A DNA stretch of 64,000 nt from Rhizobium rosettiformans (GTDB lineage: Bacteria; Pseudomonadota; Alphaproteobacteria; Rhizobiales; Rhizobiaceae). The stretch spans positions 1 through 64,000 of the forward strand of contig NZ_CP032405.1 in the NCBI RefSeq assembly GCF_016806065.1, written 5' to 3'. Under the pieces are notes generated by a model. That model did no database searches. It saw only the letters and a program-made list of their open reading frames with translations, and was not told the origin of the DNA. Every line of letters starts with the position of its first letter. Position 1 is the first letter of the stretch. Shown in pieces: positions 46,160-54,146 of the stretch. The position numbers and the translations under genes were made by a program.

Positions 46160-47356
46160 GTGAACACGCTGGATTTTGACAAGAGACCGGAAGATACGCG
46201 CGTTGTCGTCGCCATGTCGGGCGGCGTGGATTCCTCCGTCGTCGCCGGCATCCTGAAGCGCGAGGGTTATGACGTCCTCGGCATCACGCTGCAGCTCTAC
46301 GACCATGGCGCCGCCGTCCACCGCGCCGGCTCCTGCTGCGCCGGCCAGGACATCGACGATGCCCGTCGCGTCTGCGAAACGCTTGGCATTCCCCATTACG
46401 TGCTCGACTATGAACAGCGCTTCCGCGACACGGTGATCAACCCGTTCATGGAAAGCTATGTCGCCGGCGAAACGCCGATCCCCTGCGTTGCCTGCAACCA
46501 GACGGTCAAGTTCGCCGACTTGCTTGCGACCGCGAAAGAACTCGGCGCCGATGCACTGGCAACCGGCCATTACATCCGCTCGAAATCCGTGCCGCTCGCC
46601 AACGATCCAGGCCACCGCGCCCTCTTCCGCCCGATCGATAGCGAACGCGACCAGAGCTATTTCCTCTTTGCCACCACGCAGGAGCAGATCGACTATCTGC
46701 GCTTCCCGCTCGGCGCCATGTCGAAGGCGGAAGTCCGTGTGCTCGCCGAAGAGATGGGCCTCGTCGTTGCCCAAAAGGCCGACAGCCAGGACATCTGTTT
46801 CGTGCCCCAGGGCAAATATGCCGACGTCATCAACAAGCTGAAGCCGAATGCGGCTCTGGCCGGTGACATCGTGCATCTCGACGGTCGCGTGCTCGGCAAT
46901 CACGAAGGCATCCTGCATTACACGATCGGCCAGCGGAAGGGTCTCGGCGTCGCTACCGGCGAGCCGCTCTATGTCATCTATCTCGACGCCCGCTCGCGCC
47001 GTGTCATCGTCGGCCCGAAGGAAGCGCTGGAAACCCACCGCGTCTATCTGCGCGACATCAACTGGCTCGGCGACCGCACACTGGCGGAAGACGCTGCCGA
47101 CGGCATGCCCTGCTTCGCCAAGGTGCGCTCCACGCGCCCGCCGACCCCGGCCGTGCTGCATAGCGACGAGCGCGGCATATATGTCGATCTCGAAATCGGC
47201 GAAGCCGGCGTCGCGCCGGGCCAGGCCTGCGTGCTCTATTCGGCAACCGGTGCCGACGCCCGCGTCTATGGCGGCGGCTTCATCGAGCGGTCGGAACGCT
47301 CAGGCACGGCAGAAAGCGCGCTGAAGGCGCTTCTCGCCAGCCCCGTGGCGGCCTGA
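46160..47356 (+). CDS. mnmA: tRNA 2-thiouridylase MnmA
   Basis: 398 residues from a GTG start. The PP-loop ([13 protein letters not shown]), catalytic C112 in [12 protein letters not shown] and C213 in [11 protein letters not shown] are present. MnmA inserts sulfur at position 2 of the wobble uridine of Lys, Glu and Gln tRNAs. A terminator follows, then a tRNA gene with its own promoter. Confidence 0.97.
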   Translation: MNTLDFDKRPEDTRVVVAMSGGVDSSVVAGILKREGYDVLGITLQLYDHGAAVHRAGSCCAGQDIDDARRVCETLGIPHYVLDYEQRFRDTVINPFMESYVAGETPIPCVACNQTVKFADLLATAKELGADALATGHYIRSKSVPLANDPGHRALFRPIDSERDQSYFLFATTQEQIDYLRFPLGAMSKAEVRVLAEEMGLVVAQKADSQDICFVPQGKYADVINKLKPNAALAGDIVHLDGRVLGNHEGILHYTIGQRKGLGVATGEPLYVIYLDARSRRVIVGPKEALETHRVYLRDINWLGDRTLAEDAADGMPCFAKVRSTRPPTPAVLHSDERGIYVDLEIGEAGVAPGQACVLYSATGADARVYGGGFIERSERSGTAESALKALLASPVAA

Positions 47357-47380
47357 GCCCGAGGCTTTCGGGCTTCTCTC
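47357..47380 (+). terminator. Terminator after mnmA
   Basis: GCCCGA and TCGGGC form a 6-bp stem with a 5-nt loop, followed by TTCTCTC, directly after the mnmA stop codon. Confidence 0.55.
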
Positions 47381-47433
47381 AAGCGCTTCGGCCAAGCCGG
47401 TGGAAAGCCACACTGTTTTTGCCCAAACCGCGC

Positions 47434-47462
47434 TTGACTTTGATCGGACCCTCGCCTTATAA
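47434..47462 (+). promoter_or_regulatory. Sigma-70 promoter of the tRNA gene
   Basis: TTGACT (47434-47439), a 17-bp spacer and TTATAA (47457-47462) form a near-consensus housekeeping promoter. The tRNA begins 54 bp downstream. Confidence 0.85.
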
Positions 47463-47515
47463 GCCGCCCATCGCTTCGGACGGCGACGGCTTCAAGGCCC
47501 GAATGTTCGATGTGT

Positions 47516-47592
47516 GGCGGGGTAGCTCAGGTGGTTAGAGCGTGGGATTCATAACCCCAAGGTCGGCGGTTCAAGTCCGCCCCCCGCTACCA
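47516..47592 (+). tRNA. tRNA-Met (anticodon CAT), elongator type
   Basis: A complete cloverleaf of 77 nt including encoded CCA. The acceptor stem GGCGGGG pairs with CCCCGCT (first pair G-T), the D-arm starts TAGCTCAG, the anticodon loop is TTCATAA and the T-arm contains GTTCAAGTC. A CAT anticodon could also be tRNA-Ile2 or initiator tRNA. The first pair is not mismatched like that of initiator tRNA, and the body resembles rhizobial elongator Met tRNA. It marks the end of the host segment: phage DNA starts within 70 bp. Confidence 0.88.
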
Positions 47593-47658
47593 AAATTCTT
47601 ATTTCCTGTATACTTGAGACAGTCGATTGAATGAGAGCAGCATTTCGGCGTCGCCGAT

Positions 47659-47730
47659 TGTAGCCGGACGCGCGTTTCCGGAATGTAGCTTGACACGCAA
47701 ATCCGGAAATTTGACACGCAAATCCGGAAA
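47659..47730 (+). repeat. Left-end repeat array of the putative Mu-like element
   Basis: Two identical 20-bp repeats TTGACACGCAAATCCGGAAA lie at 47690-47709 and 47711-47730. A diverged copy at 47665-47683 shares GGAC.CGC and TCCGGAA. TGTAG occurs at 47659 and 47684, as the 5' TG expected at ends of Mu-like or IS21-like elements. Arrays of transposase-binding repeats are typical of such ends. The 31-bp string from 47706 recurs near 55712 with two differences. Confidence 0.6.
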
Positions 47731-47739
47731 AACCATTTT

Positions 47740-48099
47740 TTAGTCAGTCTCGTCAGTAGTGCGAATTACGGCTTCCCGCCTGAGACGTGTCCAGTAGCGA
47801 TAGATAGCCTGGCGCGACGGTGTCCGCGATCCACCAAACTCTCTCCGCACCGCTTTTTCAATCTCTCTCACGGTAAAATGACCGAGCTTCATGGAGATGA
47901 AGACTGCAACCTCTGGGTCGCGTTCGATGGTGCTTCGACGGGGCTTCGAAAGCTGCTTGAAGCTGATGCAGCTTTGCTCCAAATCGAGCCGTGCTTTCAG
48001 TAGCGCCTGGTAGTCTATCAGAGGGATCGTCACCAATGCCGGATAGCCCGCTTTTTGAAGCGGGCATCCCTTCGGGCACTTGATGGTTTTACGCGGCAT
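47740..48099 (-). CDS. Small phage-type protein with probable helix-turn-helix
   Basis: 119 residues. The N-terminus has a cysteine pair (KCPKGCPLQKAGYP). A helix-turn-helix-like segment is near residues 75-110 (FTVREIEKAVRREFGGSRTP, then SRQAIYRYW). It overlaps the end of the upstream Mor-like gene by 11 bp, so they are cotranscribed. It is the last gene before the left repeat array. The family is not recognised; a DNA-binding role is inferred. Confidence 0.65.
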   Translation of the reverse strand: MPRKTIKCPKGCPLQKAGYPALVTIPLIDYQALLKARLDLEQSCISFKQLSKPRRSTIERDPEVAVFISMKLGHFTVREIEKAVRREFGGSRTPSRQAIYRYWTRLRREAVIRTTDETD

Positions 48100-48520
48100 C
48101 GGAGCTTGTTCTTTTCCGGGGACCGGTCCTGCCCTTTGGTCGTGGTGCGCGACTGAGAAGGCCTGCGTTGCGCAGCCTCATGATGAGCCGTTCCACCCCC
48201 GCCTCAGTAATGCGCAGAAGGATCGCGATCTCGCGGTTGCCAAGCCCCTGCTCGAAATAGCGCTGAACAAGAAAAGAACGCGCTAGCGGCATCTTGAGAT
48301 ACCCGCCAGGCGTTTGGGCGGAAAGCTTCCGGAGGCTCTCACGCGATATTGCCCTCAGGAGCGTCATGTTTTCGTGCTCCGGGTTTGAAGGGATGTAGCA
48401 CCGCAAGCCGCCGAAGTTGACGAATAAGCTGTGAGCTTCATCGTCTCCGATGAGATCGCGGATTTGGTTGACGTTGAGCGACTCGTGGAAGTCGCCGTCG
48501 ATATCGTCATCATGAAACAT
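48089..48520 (-). CDS. Mor-like (middle operon regulator) phage transcription activator
   Basis: 143 residues. The Mor/C family pattern is present: IRDLIGDDEAHSLFVNFGG followed by CYIPSNPE (the GGxxxYIP strand), then a C-terminal HTH (FEQGLGNREIAILLRITEAG). In Mu, Mor activates the middle promoter from which the late activator is made. Here it lies downstream of the structural genes rather than early, which is unusual. The assignment rests on motif recognition, not a search. Confidence 0.65.
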   Translation of the reverse strand: MFHDDDIDGDFHESLNVNQIRDLIGDDEAHSLFVNFGGLRCYIPSNPEHENMTLLRAISRESLRKLSAQTPGGYLKMPLARSFLVQRYFEQGLGNREIAILLRITEAGVERLIMRLRNAGLLSRAPRPKGRTGPRKRTSSDAA

Positions 48521-48539
48521 GGTCGCTCCTGAGAAGGTG

Positions 48540-48614
48540 CCCCGGCAGTGAGGAAAGCGGCGGGCTCACTGCCGGGGGCTTAAACGTCGCGCCAGAGGGG
48601 GAGGTGACGCGACG
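48540..48614. other. Two hairpins between the tape-measure and Mor-like genes
   Basis: CCCCGGCAGTGAG (48540-48552) and CTCACTGCCGGGG (48565-48577) form a 13-bp perfect stem. CGTCGCG (48585-48591) and CGCGACG (48608-48614) form a second stem of 7 bp. They fill the 100-bp gap. No T-tract follows on either strand, so ordinary termination is not obvious. Confidence 0.7.
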
Positions 48615-48620
48615 AACTCG

Positions 48621-50786
48621 CTAATTGCGCAATATTCGACCGGTGTTCAGAGCTTGTGATGGCGAAGAAACCGTGGTGTTGCTTTCCACAACCTTGCCCG
48701 GACCTTCGACTTTCACCTTGCTTTCAGTCGTCACATTGAGCTGTTGTGGCGGTGCCTGAGCTGGCATCATTCCGCCGCCCTGGTTGTCATTCACGGCGTT
48801 GACCTGGGCGCGGAAGTTGACGGCCTTGCCACTGATGCCATTCAGTTCGGCTGCGATCTGCTTTGTCAGGTCAAGCGCCTTCTGAAGCTCGCCGGTCTGG
48901 ATGTCAGGACTTGCCACAATCTGGAGGCTGTCACGGATCGTGTTGCCGATAGACAGCGCTTCGGCGGTCGCCTCGTCTCCACCGGCCATGAGCGCATTCT
49001 GGTAATCACGCATCCCGAGCTGCGCATTCACAGGCCAATCGACCGTGATGGACGCGAGGTTCTTTCGCAGCTCTTCAACGCTCGACAGATCAACCTTCGG
49101 AGCGGAAACCTTCGCGTCGTCCGCCTTGTCGAGGCCGAGCCATTGCCGAGGCGTACCGATGTTGGTGGAAAGCCAGCTATTCCAGCCTTCCGAGCGCTTC
49201 TTGTTCTCGTCCATGAACTTCTTTAGTTCATCCGGCTCGCTCGGGATGTTGCTGACCAGGTCATAGGCCATCGCGCCGGAGAACAGCATTCCCCAGATCG
49301 ACGGGCGTCTAATGCCGTTGGCCTTGGTAGCGGCGGCATTCACGCGGTCGAGGCTATCAGCAACAGTGCCGATGCCTCGACCAGATCGGGAGACCATCCG
49401 GAACAGGCTGCCCAGCATCCGCAATGGTGCGAAGAGCGCTGTTATGCCTGCAAGCACGATGGGCAAGGCAAGGCCAAGTGCGCCGAGGCCTGCAACGGCG
49501 ATCAGTGCGGCACCGCCGAGGGCAATCGACTTGCGAACAAGACCGCCTGTTTCCTCATCGGTTTCGCGTAGCCACTTCAACAGACCAGAGAGGGTATCGT
49601 TGATGAGCGGCAGCCACGTTCCAAAAGCGAGGCCGACTTCACGCCATGCCTGGGTGCCGATCTCGCGGAAGGTGATCATCTGGCGGTTGATCCCTTCCAT
49701 TTGCGTTTTGAAATCGAGGTCCGTCATGGCTCCAGTTGCCTTGGCAACCTCTTCCTTGATGCTCTTGTACTCATCGACGTTCGTCATGAACGGGATGAGG
49801 AAGTCCATGACCTGCATATCGGAGAACAGCTCTCCGAGCTTTCCAGCGCCATAGATTTGTTCGAGCTGCTCGCGCACCTGGGCGAGCGCGTCAGCCCCTT
49901 CCAGGCCGTTCGCCTTCGCCTTCTCCATCATCTTCGTGATCTCGCTACCGGAGATGCCAGTGAGCTTGTTGATCTTCTGCATGACGGCCTCAATCGGGTT
50001 AATGCCCTTGATCGCGGCGTCCTGCATCACGGCCTCGATATCGACACCGGCTTCCTTGAAGCTCTTGATCGTCGTCGGCGCGAGAATTTTGGAGAGGAAG
50101 TTTTTGAGGTTGTTCGCGGCCTCTGCCGGGTCGGCCGTGCCCTTGCGGGCGATCTGCAAAGCGCTACCGAGATAGTCCACGGCCTCGCGGCCCGTCACAC
50201 CGAACTTTGCCATTTGGCTTGTGAGCGTCGGGAAGTACCGGGCCATGTCCTTCAATTCGAAGGAGCCGAGCTTGCCCGCCGTCACCAGCGAGTCAAGCGC
50301 TTCCTCAAGTCCTTCCGGCTTCACCTTGAGCGTCTGGATAAGCGACGTGGCAACGTCAGCCATCTCAGAGAACGGCGTGTTAGAGGCCGTCGCAGATCGA
50401 CCGATAGCGAGTAGCGACTTGTCGACAACGGACATATCGATACCCGCCGCGATCATACGCCCCGCGCCCGCCGCGATGTCATCGGAGGTTTGTCCGACCA
50501 AAAGGCCCAGCTCTTCGAACTGGCCTTTCATGCTGGCAACAGATTGGAAGGCTTTCGCCCCGACAAGGTTTTGGGTCCCAGCTATATCTAAGAGCTTTTG
50601 CTGAAACTCCGCCGCCTGGGAAATGGGAGCCATGAACGAAAGACCCGCAATAGCGGTGCCAAGGATACCGATCTTGCGGGTGAATGACACAATGCCGTCG
50701 AGCGTTCGTCGGAGCCGAGACAGCGGCCCGCTCAGAAGGTCTCGCATGCGAACGATGACATCGAGGTTCATACTGCGGACTGACAT
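48621..50786 (-). CDS. Phage tail tape measure protein
   Basis: 721 residues from the ATG at 50786, with AGGAAGAG upstream. The TP901-type tape-measure core is seen around residues 40-330 (ITKMMEKAKANGLEGADALA, KDMARYFPTLTSQMAKFGVT, GREAVDYLGSALQIARKGTA). Hydrophobic segments lie near the N-terminus and around residue 425 (ALIAVAGLGALGLALPIVLA). It sets tail length and is ejected during infection. In Mu-like phages it is flanked by tail tube/sheath and gpN genes; here its upstream neighbour is the capsid gene instead. Confidence 0.9.
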   Translation of the reverse strand: MSVRSMNLDVIVRMRDLLSGPLSRLRRTLDGIVSFTRKIGILGTAIAGLSFMAPISQAAEFQQKLLDIAGTQNLVGAKAFQSVASMKGQFEELGLLVGQTSDDIAAGAGRMIAAGIDMSVVDKSLLAIGRSATASNTPFSEMADVATSLIQTLKVKPEGLEEALDSLVTAGKLGSFELKDMARYFPTLTSQMAKFGVTGREAVDYLGSALQIARKGTADPAEAANNLKNFLSKILAPTTIKSFKEAGVDIEAVMQDAAIKGINPIEAVMQKINKLTGISGSEITKMMEKAKANGLEGADALAQVREQLEQIYGAGKLGELFSDMQVMDFLIPFMTNVDEYKSIKEEVAKATGAMTDLDFKTQMEGINRQMITFREIGTQAWREVGLAFGTWLPLINDTLSGLLKWLRETDEETGGLVRKSIALGGAALIAVAGLGALGLALPIVLAGITALFAPLRMLGSLFRMVSRSGRGIGTVADSLDRVNAAATKANGIRRPSIWGMLFSGAMAYDLVSNIPSEPDELKKFMDENKKRSEGWNSWLSTNIGTPRQWLGLDKADDAKVSAPKVDLSSVEELRKNLASITVDWPVNAQLGMRDYQNALMAGGDEATAEALSIGNTIRDSLQIVASPDIQTGELQKALDLTKQIAAELNGISGKAVNFRAQVNAVNDNQGGGMMPAQAPPQQLNVTTESKVKVEGPGKVVESNTTVSSPSQALNTGRILRN

Positions 50787-50807
50787 CGGCTCTTCCTTTT
50801 GAGAGAT

Positions 50808-50928
50808 GCGTCCAGGCGGCTGACGGACGCCTGGACGCTTGAGGACGTTGGACCCATGGATATCGTCCAACGCATGCTTGCCGGGGAACCACTCCGGCGA
50901 TCAGTGCCCGACAGCAGGGAACGGGCAC
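50808..50928. other. Three hairpins between the capsid and tape-measure genes
   Basis: In the 147-bp gap: GCGTCCAGGCG/CGCCTGGACGC (11 bp; 50808-50838), CGTTGGAC/GTCCAACG (8 bp; 50846-50872) and GTGCCCG/CGGGCAC (7 bp; 50904-50928), all perfect. They have different sequences and no T-tracts. Confidence 0.75.
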
Positions 50929-50933
50929 CGAAT

Positions 50934-51827
50934 TCAGGCGACGTGCGCCGTCACGATCAGCTCGACGGAATTTGCCCAGATGTTGCTTTCACCGCCGTTG
51001 ATCAGCATTGAATTGATCAATTGGCGAGCTACACCCTCAAGTGCAGGCGGAACAATCATGTGAGTTGCCATCACGCCGAGCGGCTTTCCACTGGGGCGAC
51101 GCAAGGTCGCCATCGCAGTGCGAGCAGCTTCATAGTTGGCAGCGTTCAGGGTTGCGCCGGAGCAATATGCGAGCTGCCAAAGGCCGTAACCAGCGTTGCA
51201 GCGGCCATCGGTGCCGTAGATGTACTTGTTCTGGAAGAACACGTTGTCATCATTCGGCGCGGTCTTCGAGGTGAAGTCGAAGGGGCGGCGCTCCTGGTAG
51301 ATCATCGGCTTCAAGGGCTGACTGCAGTCGAACAGATACCACTTTGAGCCAGCGCCAGCGGTATAGTTCGATACGGCGACCTGCTCGCCGTTCTCATTGA
51401 AGCCGACGTGATCGGTGTCGAAGAAATACTGATCGTCAAAGCACTTCGTCACCGTGCCGTCCTTGATCAGGTCAAAGACCAGGCTGTCCGGAAACTGCGC
51501 GACATCGAAGCCGAGCTTCTCCAGGCGCGGCCCGAAAATGCCATAAGTGTCGTCTTCGATGTTCTCGCGCGGAACCGCTACGGTCTCTTCGAACGTCCGG
51601 TTCTTGATCCGGTACTGAGCGCCCGAGAGATCGTGAATGATACGGTCGCCCAGCCATTCGCGAATGCCGGGAGTGTCTTCGAGCCAGCCGTAGTTTTCGG
51701 CGGCATGGCTGGAGCTGACCTTCATCGCGATCTTCGACCAGTGCGACGTGGCGCTGCTCAAGCCCTTGTTAAACGACGTGCTGAAGCCGTCGTAAAGTGT
51801 CTTCATGGTGCTCGGGTTGATGTTCAC
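50934..51827 (-). CDS. Mu-like major capsid protein gpT
   Basis: 297 residues (Mu gpT is 305). Conserved gpT segments are MNINPSTMKTLYDGFSTSFN, ENYGWLEDTPGIREWLGDR, FEETVAVPRENIEDDTYGIF and DQYFFDTDHVG. It forms the icosahedral head shell. A GTG start overlaps the stop codon of the protease gene (GTGA), giving coupled translation, as in Mu where I precedes T. Confidence 0.95.
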   Translation of the reverse strand: MNINPSTMKTLYDGFSTSFNKGLSSATSHWSKIAMKVSSSHAAENYGWLEDTPGIREWLGDRIIHDLSGAQYRIKNRTFEETVAVPRENIEDDTYGIFGPRLEKLGFDVAQFPDSLVFDLIKDGTVTKCFDDQYFFDTDHVGFNENGEQVAVSNYTAGAGSKWYLFDCSQPLKPMIYQERRPFDFTSKTAPNDDNVFFQNKYIYGTDGRCNAGYGLWQLAYCSGATLNAANYEAARTAMATLRRPSGKPLGVMATHMIVPPALEGVARQLINSMLINGGESNIWANSVELIVTAHVA

Positions 51828-52789
51828 TTGTCGGCCTTTCCGCCATAGGCTTTCACGTCTTCAGCCGAGAGGCCGAGGTTGCGATGCACGTCCGTCACCT
51901 CAGGGCTTCCGCCTTGATCACGCTCGCGCTGTTTCGAAAAATCGTGGGAGGATTGGAGGCCGGTCATGAAATCGACCACCGGCTTGCCAGCACCACCAAG
52001 GAAGTCATCGAAGGCTGCCTTGTTGACCTGGCACAGGCTTACGGCCCAATCGCGCATGAACGGCAGAAGCTTGCCGCCCTTGATGTGAGCGTCCACTTCC
52101 ACTTCCGCCGCCTGGAGCGAGATGCCCGAGCGGAGCTTGTGGAGTTCCGCAACGGTCTGCTGGAACATGTCAATCGGCACGAACTGCGCCGGATCGGCGC
52201 TGTTCATGCTCTTGCTGGTCTTGACCGTCTGAAGGATCGTGTCGGCATCCGCCGTTGCGGGAAGTCCGAGCGCCGTCCGCAGATCGCTCATGAATTTCTC
52301 ATAGTCCATGGAAAGGCCTTTCTCAGCCGCATTGAGAGACTTCAGGGTGAGGTTCGGGTTGTTGGTCAGCGAGGCGCGGGCGATTGAAAGGACGTGGAAA
52401 TCCTTGGTGTGGAAAAGCACCGGGGACAGGAACCGGAATTCCTTGTCCTTCACCTGTTGCGCCGCCTTCGGGGTCCACTCGACCAATCCCCAGATGCCGT
52501 CAGCCCGCGCTTCCATCTGCGAAATCCAGCCAGCGGCAGGCGCGGGCAAACCCTGCGGTGCAAGCTTGTCAATCGCGTGCTCATAGTCGATTGGCAGCTT
52601 GTCGGTGCTGATGTTCTGGAATGAACGACTGATGACGGCCTTCGCATTGTCCACGATGTAGGGACCGCGCCCGTCCACGGTCTTCATAGAGCCGAGGGTT
52701 ACGAGCTGGACCCACTGTTGCCGCTCTCCCTGCTCGGTAGAGGCAAGGCTGACAGCCTGGGCAGTAGAAGTTTGAAGCGAGAGGTCCAT
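51824..52789 (-). CDS. Mu-like phage protease/scaffold gpI
   Basis: 321 residues. The Mu I pattern is present: WVQLVTLGSMKTVDGRGPYI, LPIDYEHAIDKL and AAGWISQMEARADGIWGLVE, followed by EFRFLSPVLFH. The C-terminal half would be the scaffold released by internal cleavage. It is encoded immediately before the capsid gene. Confidence 0.93.
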   Translation of the reverse strand: MDLSLQTSTAQAVSLASTEQGERQQWVQLVTLGSMKTVDGRGPYIVDNAKAVISRSFQNISTDKLPIDYEHAIDKLAPQGLPAPAAGWISQMEARADGIWGLVEWTPKAAQQVKDKEFRFLSPVLFHTKDFHVLSIARASLTNNPNLTLKSLNAAEKGLSMDYEKFMSDLRTALGLPATADADTILQTVKTSKSMNSADPAQFVPIDMFQQTVAELHKLRSGISLQAAEVEVDAHIKGGKLLPFMRDWAVSLCQVNKAAFDDFLGGAGKPVVDFMTGLQSSHDFSKQRERDQGGSPEVTDVHRNLGLSAEDVKAYGGKADK

Positions 52790-52841
52790 GGGGCTTTCCG
52801 GTGGTTATCCCCGAAATTGCCCGGAAAAACGCCAGAAACCA

Positions 52842-52859
52842 TGCCCGCCAAAGCGGGCA
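52842..52859. other. Hairpin between the 82-residue protein gene and the protease gene
   Basis: TGCCCGC-CAAA-GCGGGCA forms a 7-bp perfect stem with a tetraloop; flanking ACC and GGT can extend it after one mismatch. It lies in the 176-bp gap upstream of gpI, which holds no further gene. Confidence 0.6.
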
Positions 52860-52965
52860 CGGTCTCGGAAAGACGCCAAACTGAGGGTTTTCTAGCGGAA
52901 GGCAATCGCGGAATTCATGCCCGCCACCGGGGAAAATTCACCACGTCGAACTTAGGCCAAAGCCC

Positions 52966-53214
52966 TCAGTTCGCCAAGGGCGGCTTGGCATGCCCTGCCA
53001 TGATCTTCTCTTCCGCCACCTGAAGCCCAGCCAGAATATCGTTTTTCGCCTTCACATAACCCGCGACATGCTGATCAGTGAGCTTTTCGGCCTCGATCAT
53101 CTGGAGAAGCTGCTGATCTGCCGCATGGTGCATTTGCAGCGCCTGGCCGCGCACGTCCACCATATGCATGAGTTGCTCATGGGAAAGCTTCGTCAGGTCG
53201 ATTTTGCCGCTCAT
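52966..53214 (-). CDS. Hypothetical small phage protein
   Basis: 82 residues, preceded by GAGGAAATCGG. The sequence is helical and rich in His, Gln and Met (LSHEQLMHMVDVRGQALQMH, then DQQLLQMIEAEKL). No family is recognised. It is the first gene of the minus-strand series that leads through the protease, capsid and tape-measure genes, and it is immediately downstream of the hairpin array. Confidence 0.7.
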   Translation of the reverse strand: MSGKIDLTKLSHEQLMHMVDVRGQALQMHHAADQQLLQMIEAEKLTDQHVAGYVKAKNDILAGLQVAEEKIMAGHAKPPLAN

Positions 53215-53330
53215 TCCGATTTCCTCATATCTGCCCGTAGAGGGCTTCTGCTGCCGATCCCGGCTCCGTTAGTCGAAAATCTTCTTGAATCGCTCCTACG
53301 GGCTTTGAGGCGGCTTTGAAATTAAACTTC

Positions 53331-53822
53331 GATCAAAGGGCCGGGTGTCCTTTGATCACTTTCACCTAACCGATCAAAGCATCAGGTTGCTTGCCGCCGT
53401 AAGCACCCCCATGGAAGCGGCGAGAAAAAAGTAAAAGGATTTGGTCGGCAGGTGGGTGATCGAATTCTGTAATCGCGCCAAGCGGACGCTTATGTTTCTC
53501 ATGTCAGAGGCAAGCTTCAGCAAAACAGCTCTCCATATTTCGCCGTCGAAACGATCAAAGGATCACGGTGATCCTTTGGGAAAACGGGACACCGGGTGCC
53601 CTGATAAACAGGGTAATAGCTACCCCGTTTTGATTTACGGATCAAAGGTCACCGTGTGACCTTTGATCAAAGTGCAGCCATTGCACTCGGATCAAAGGGT
53701 AATCTTTACCATTTGATCGACCGTTTGCTGTCTCCCGAAGGCGCACTGTGCTCCTTCGGGAAACGGGGGCTTGGTGCCCCCGTTTGGCTCTTTCGATCAA
53801 AGGGGCACGATGATCATTTGAT
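53331..53822. other. Array of nine hairpins built on GATCAAAGG arms
   Basis: Stems: 53331-53357 (9 bp), 53556-53578 (10 bp), 53581-53631 (8 bp, with an inner CCCTG/CAGGG stem), 53640-53668 (13 bp, CGT loop), 53671-53687 (6 bp), 53690-53718 (13 positions, one mismatch), 53734-53760 (8 bp plus inner pairs), 53761-53785 (10 bp) and 53796-53822 (6 bp). GATCAAAGG or its complement forms the arm base in several of them while the inner pairs differ. The region lies between the RHH gene and the capsid operon and has no supported gene. Confidence 0.85.
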
Positions 53823-53843
53823 TTAACTAATATACAGGGCCGG

Positions 53844-54023
53844 TCATTTCGGCAGGTAACCCTTCTCTTTCAGAGCTTCGACTATAAGCCTACGGACGCC
53901 TTCGGGACGGGTCGGCAAATCCACTTGATCCTTCCGGTAGGCATCCAGTGCCGTCTTCACCTCTTCAAGAAGACGCACATTCACGGCCTCGCTGTTTACC
54001 CTTGGTCTGCCAGCCTTCGCCAT
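53844..54023 (-). CDS. 59-residue ribbon-helix-helix protein
   Basis: A short gene from the ATG at 54023 to TGA at 53844. The translation begins MAKAGRPRVNSEAVNVRLLE and ends LKEKGYLPK. AVNVRL is a typical RHH beta-strand, followed by two helices (EVKTALDAYRKD and PEGVRRLIVEAL), so it is likely a small dimeric DNA-binding regulator of the Arc/CopG type. A perfect palindrome TTAGCGCTAA lies 11-20 bp upstream of its start. It is divergent from the 251-residue HTH gene. Confidence 0.75.
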   Translation of the reverse strand: MAKAGRPRVNSEAVNVRLLEEVKTALDAYRKDQVDLPTRPEGVRRLIVEALKEKGYLPK

Positions 54024-54033
54024 TTTCCAATTC

Positions 54034-54043
54034 TTAGCGCTAA
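54034..54043. promoter_or_regulatory. Palindrome in the divergent RHH/HTH promoter
   Basis: TTAGCGCTAA is a perfect 10-bp palindrome in the 123-bp intergenic region between the RHH gene and the divergent 251-residue gene. A near-copy, TTAGCGCT, occurs at 55349. It is a candidate operator; this is inferred from position. Confidence 0.4.
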
Positions 54044-54084
54044 ATATGTTGACTATTTTGATTCATGGTGCCAGAAATAAAACA

Positions 54085-54117
54085 GCCGCGCAAGGTGCTT
54101 GCAACACCTCACGCGGC
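54085..54117 (+). promoter_or_regulatory. Hairpin in the leader of the 251-residue gene
   Basis: GCCGCG/CGCGGC (6 bp) encloses AGGTG/CACCT (5 bp) after a 2x2 internal loop, with a 7-nt apical loop. It ends 16 bp before the AAAAGGAG ribosome site and could affect translation or mark a 5' end. Confidence 0.45.
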
Positions 54118-54146
54118 CTAACCCAACGGCAAAAGGAGTTCCCCTC

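Noticed and set aside
45449..47161. 570-residue minus-strand frame over mnmA and part of the epimerase gene
   Set aside because: It is antisense to well-supported genes; long antisense frames are common in this high-GC DNA. Several others (1453-2283, 6173-7678, 8072-9196, 10136-11734, 26554-28098, 37161-38711) were set aside for the same reason.
47516..47592. tRNA-Met as a phage attachment site
   Set aside because: The tRNA is intact, no duplicate of its 3' end is seen in the phage DNA, no integrase gene is in the window, and the phage is Mu-like, which integrates by transposition.
53441..53659. 72-residue plus-strand frame in the hairpin array
   Set aside because: It is made partly of the hairpin arms, has no ribosome site, and would be antisense to the operon transcript.
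53331..53822. CRISPR array
   Set aside because: Repeats are palindromic arms of unequal hairpins, not regular direct repeats with unique spacers of constant length, and no cas gene is present.
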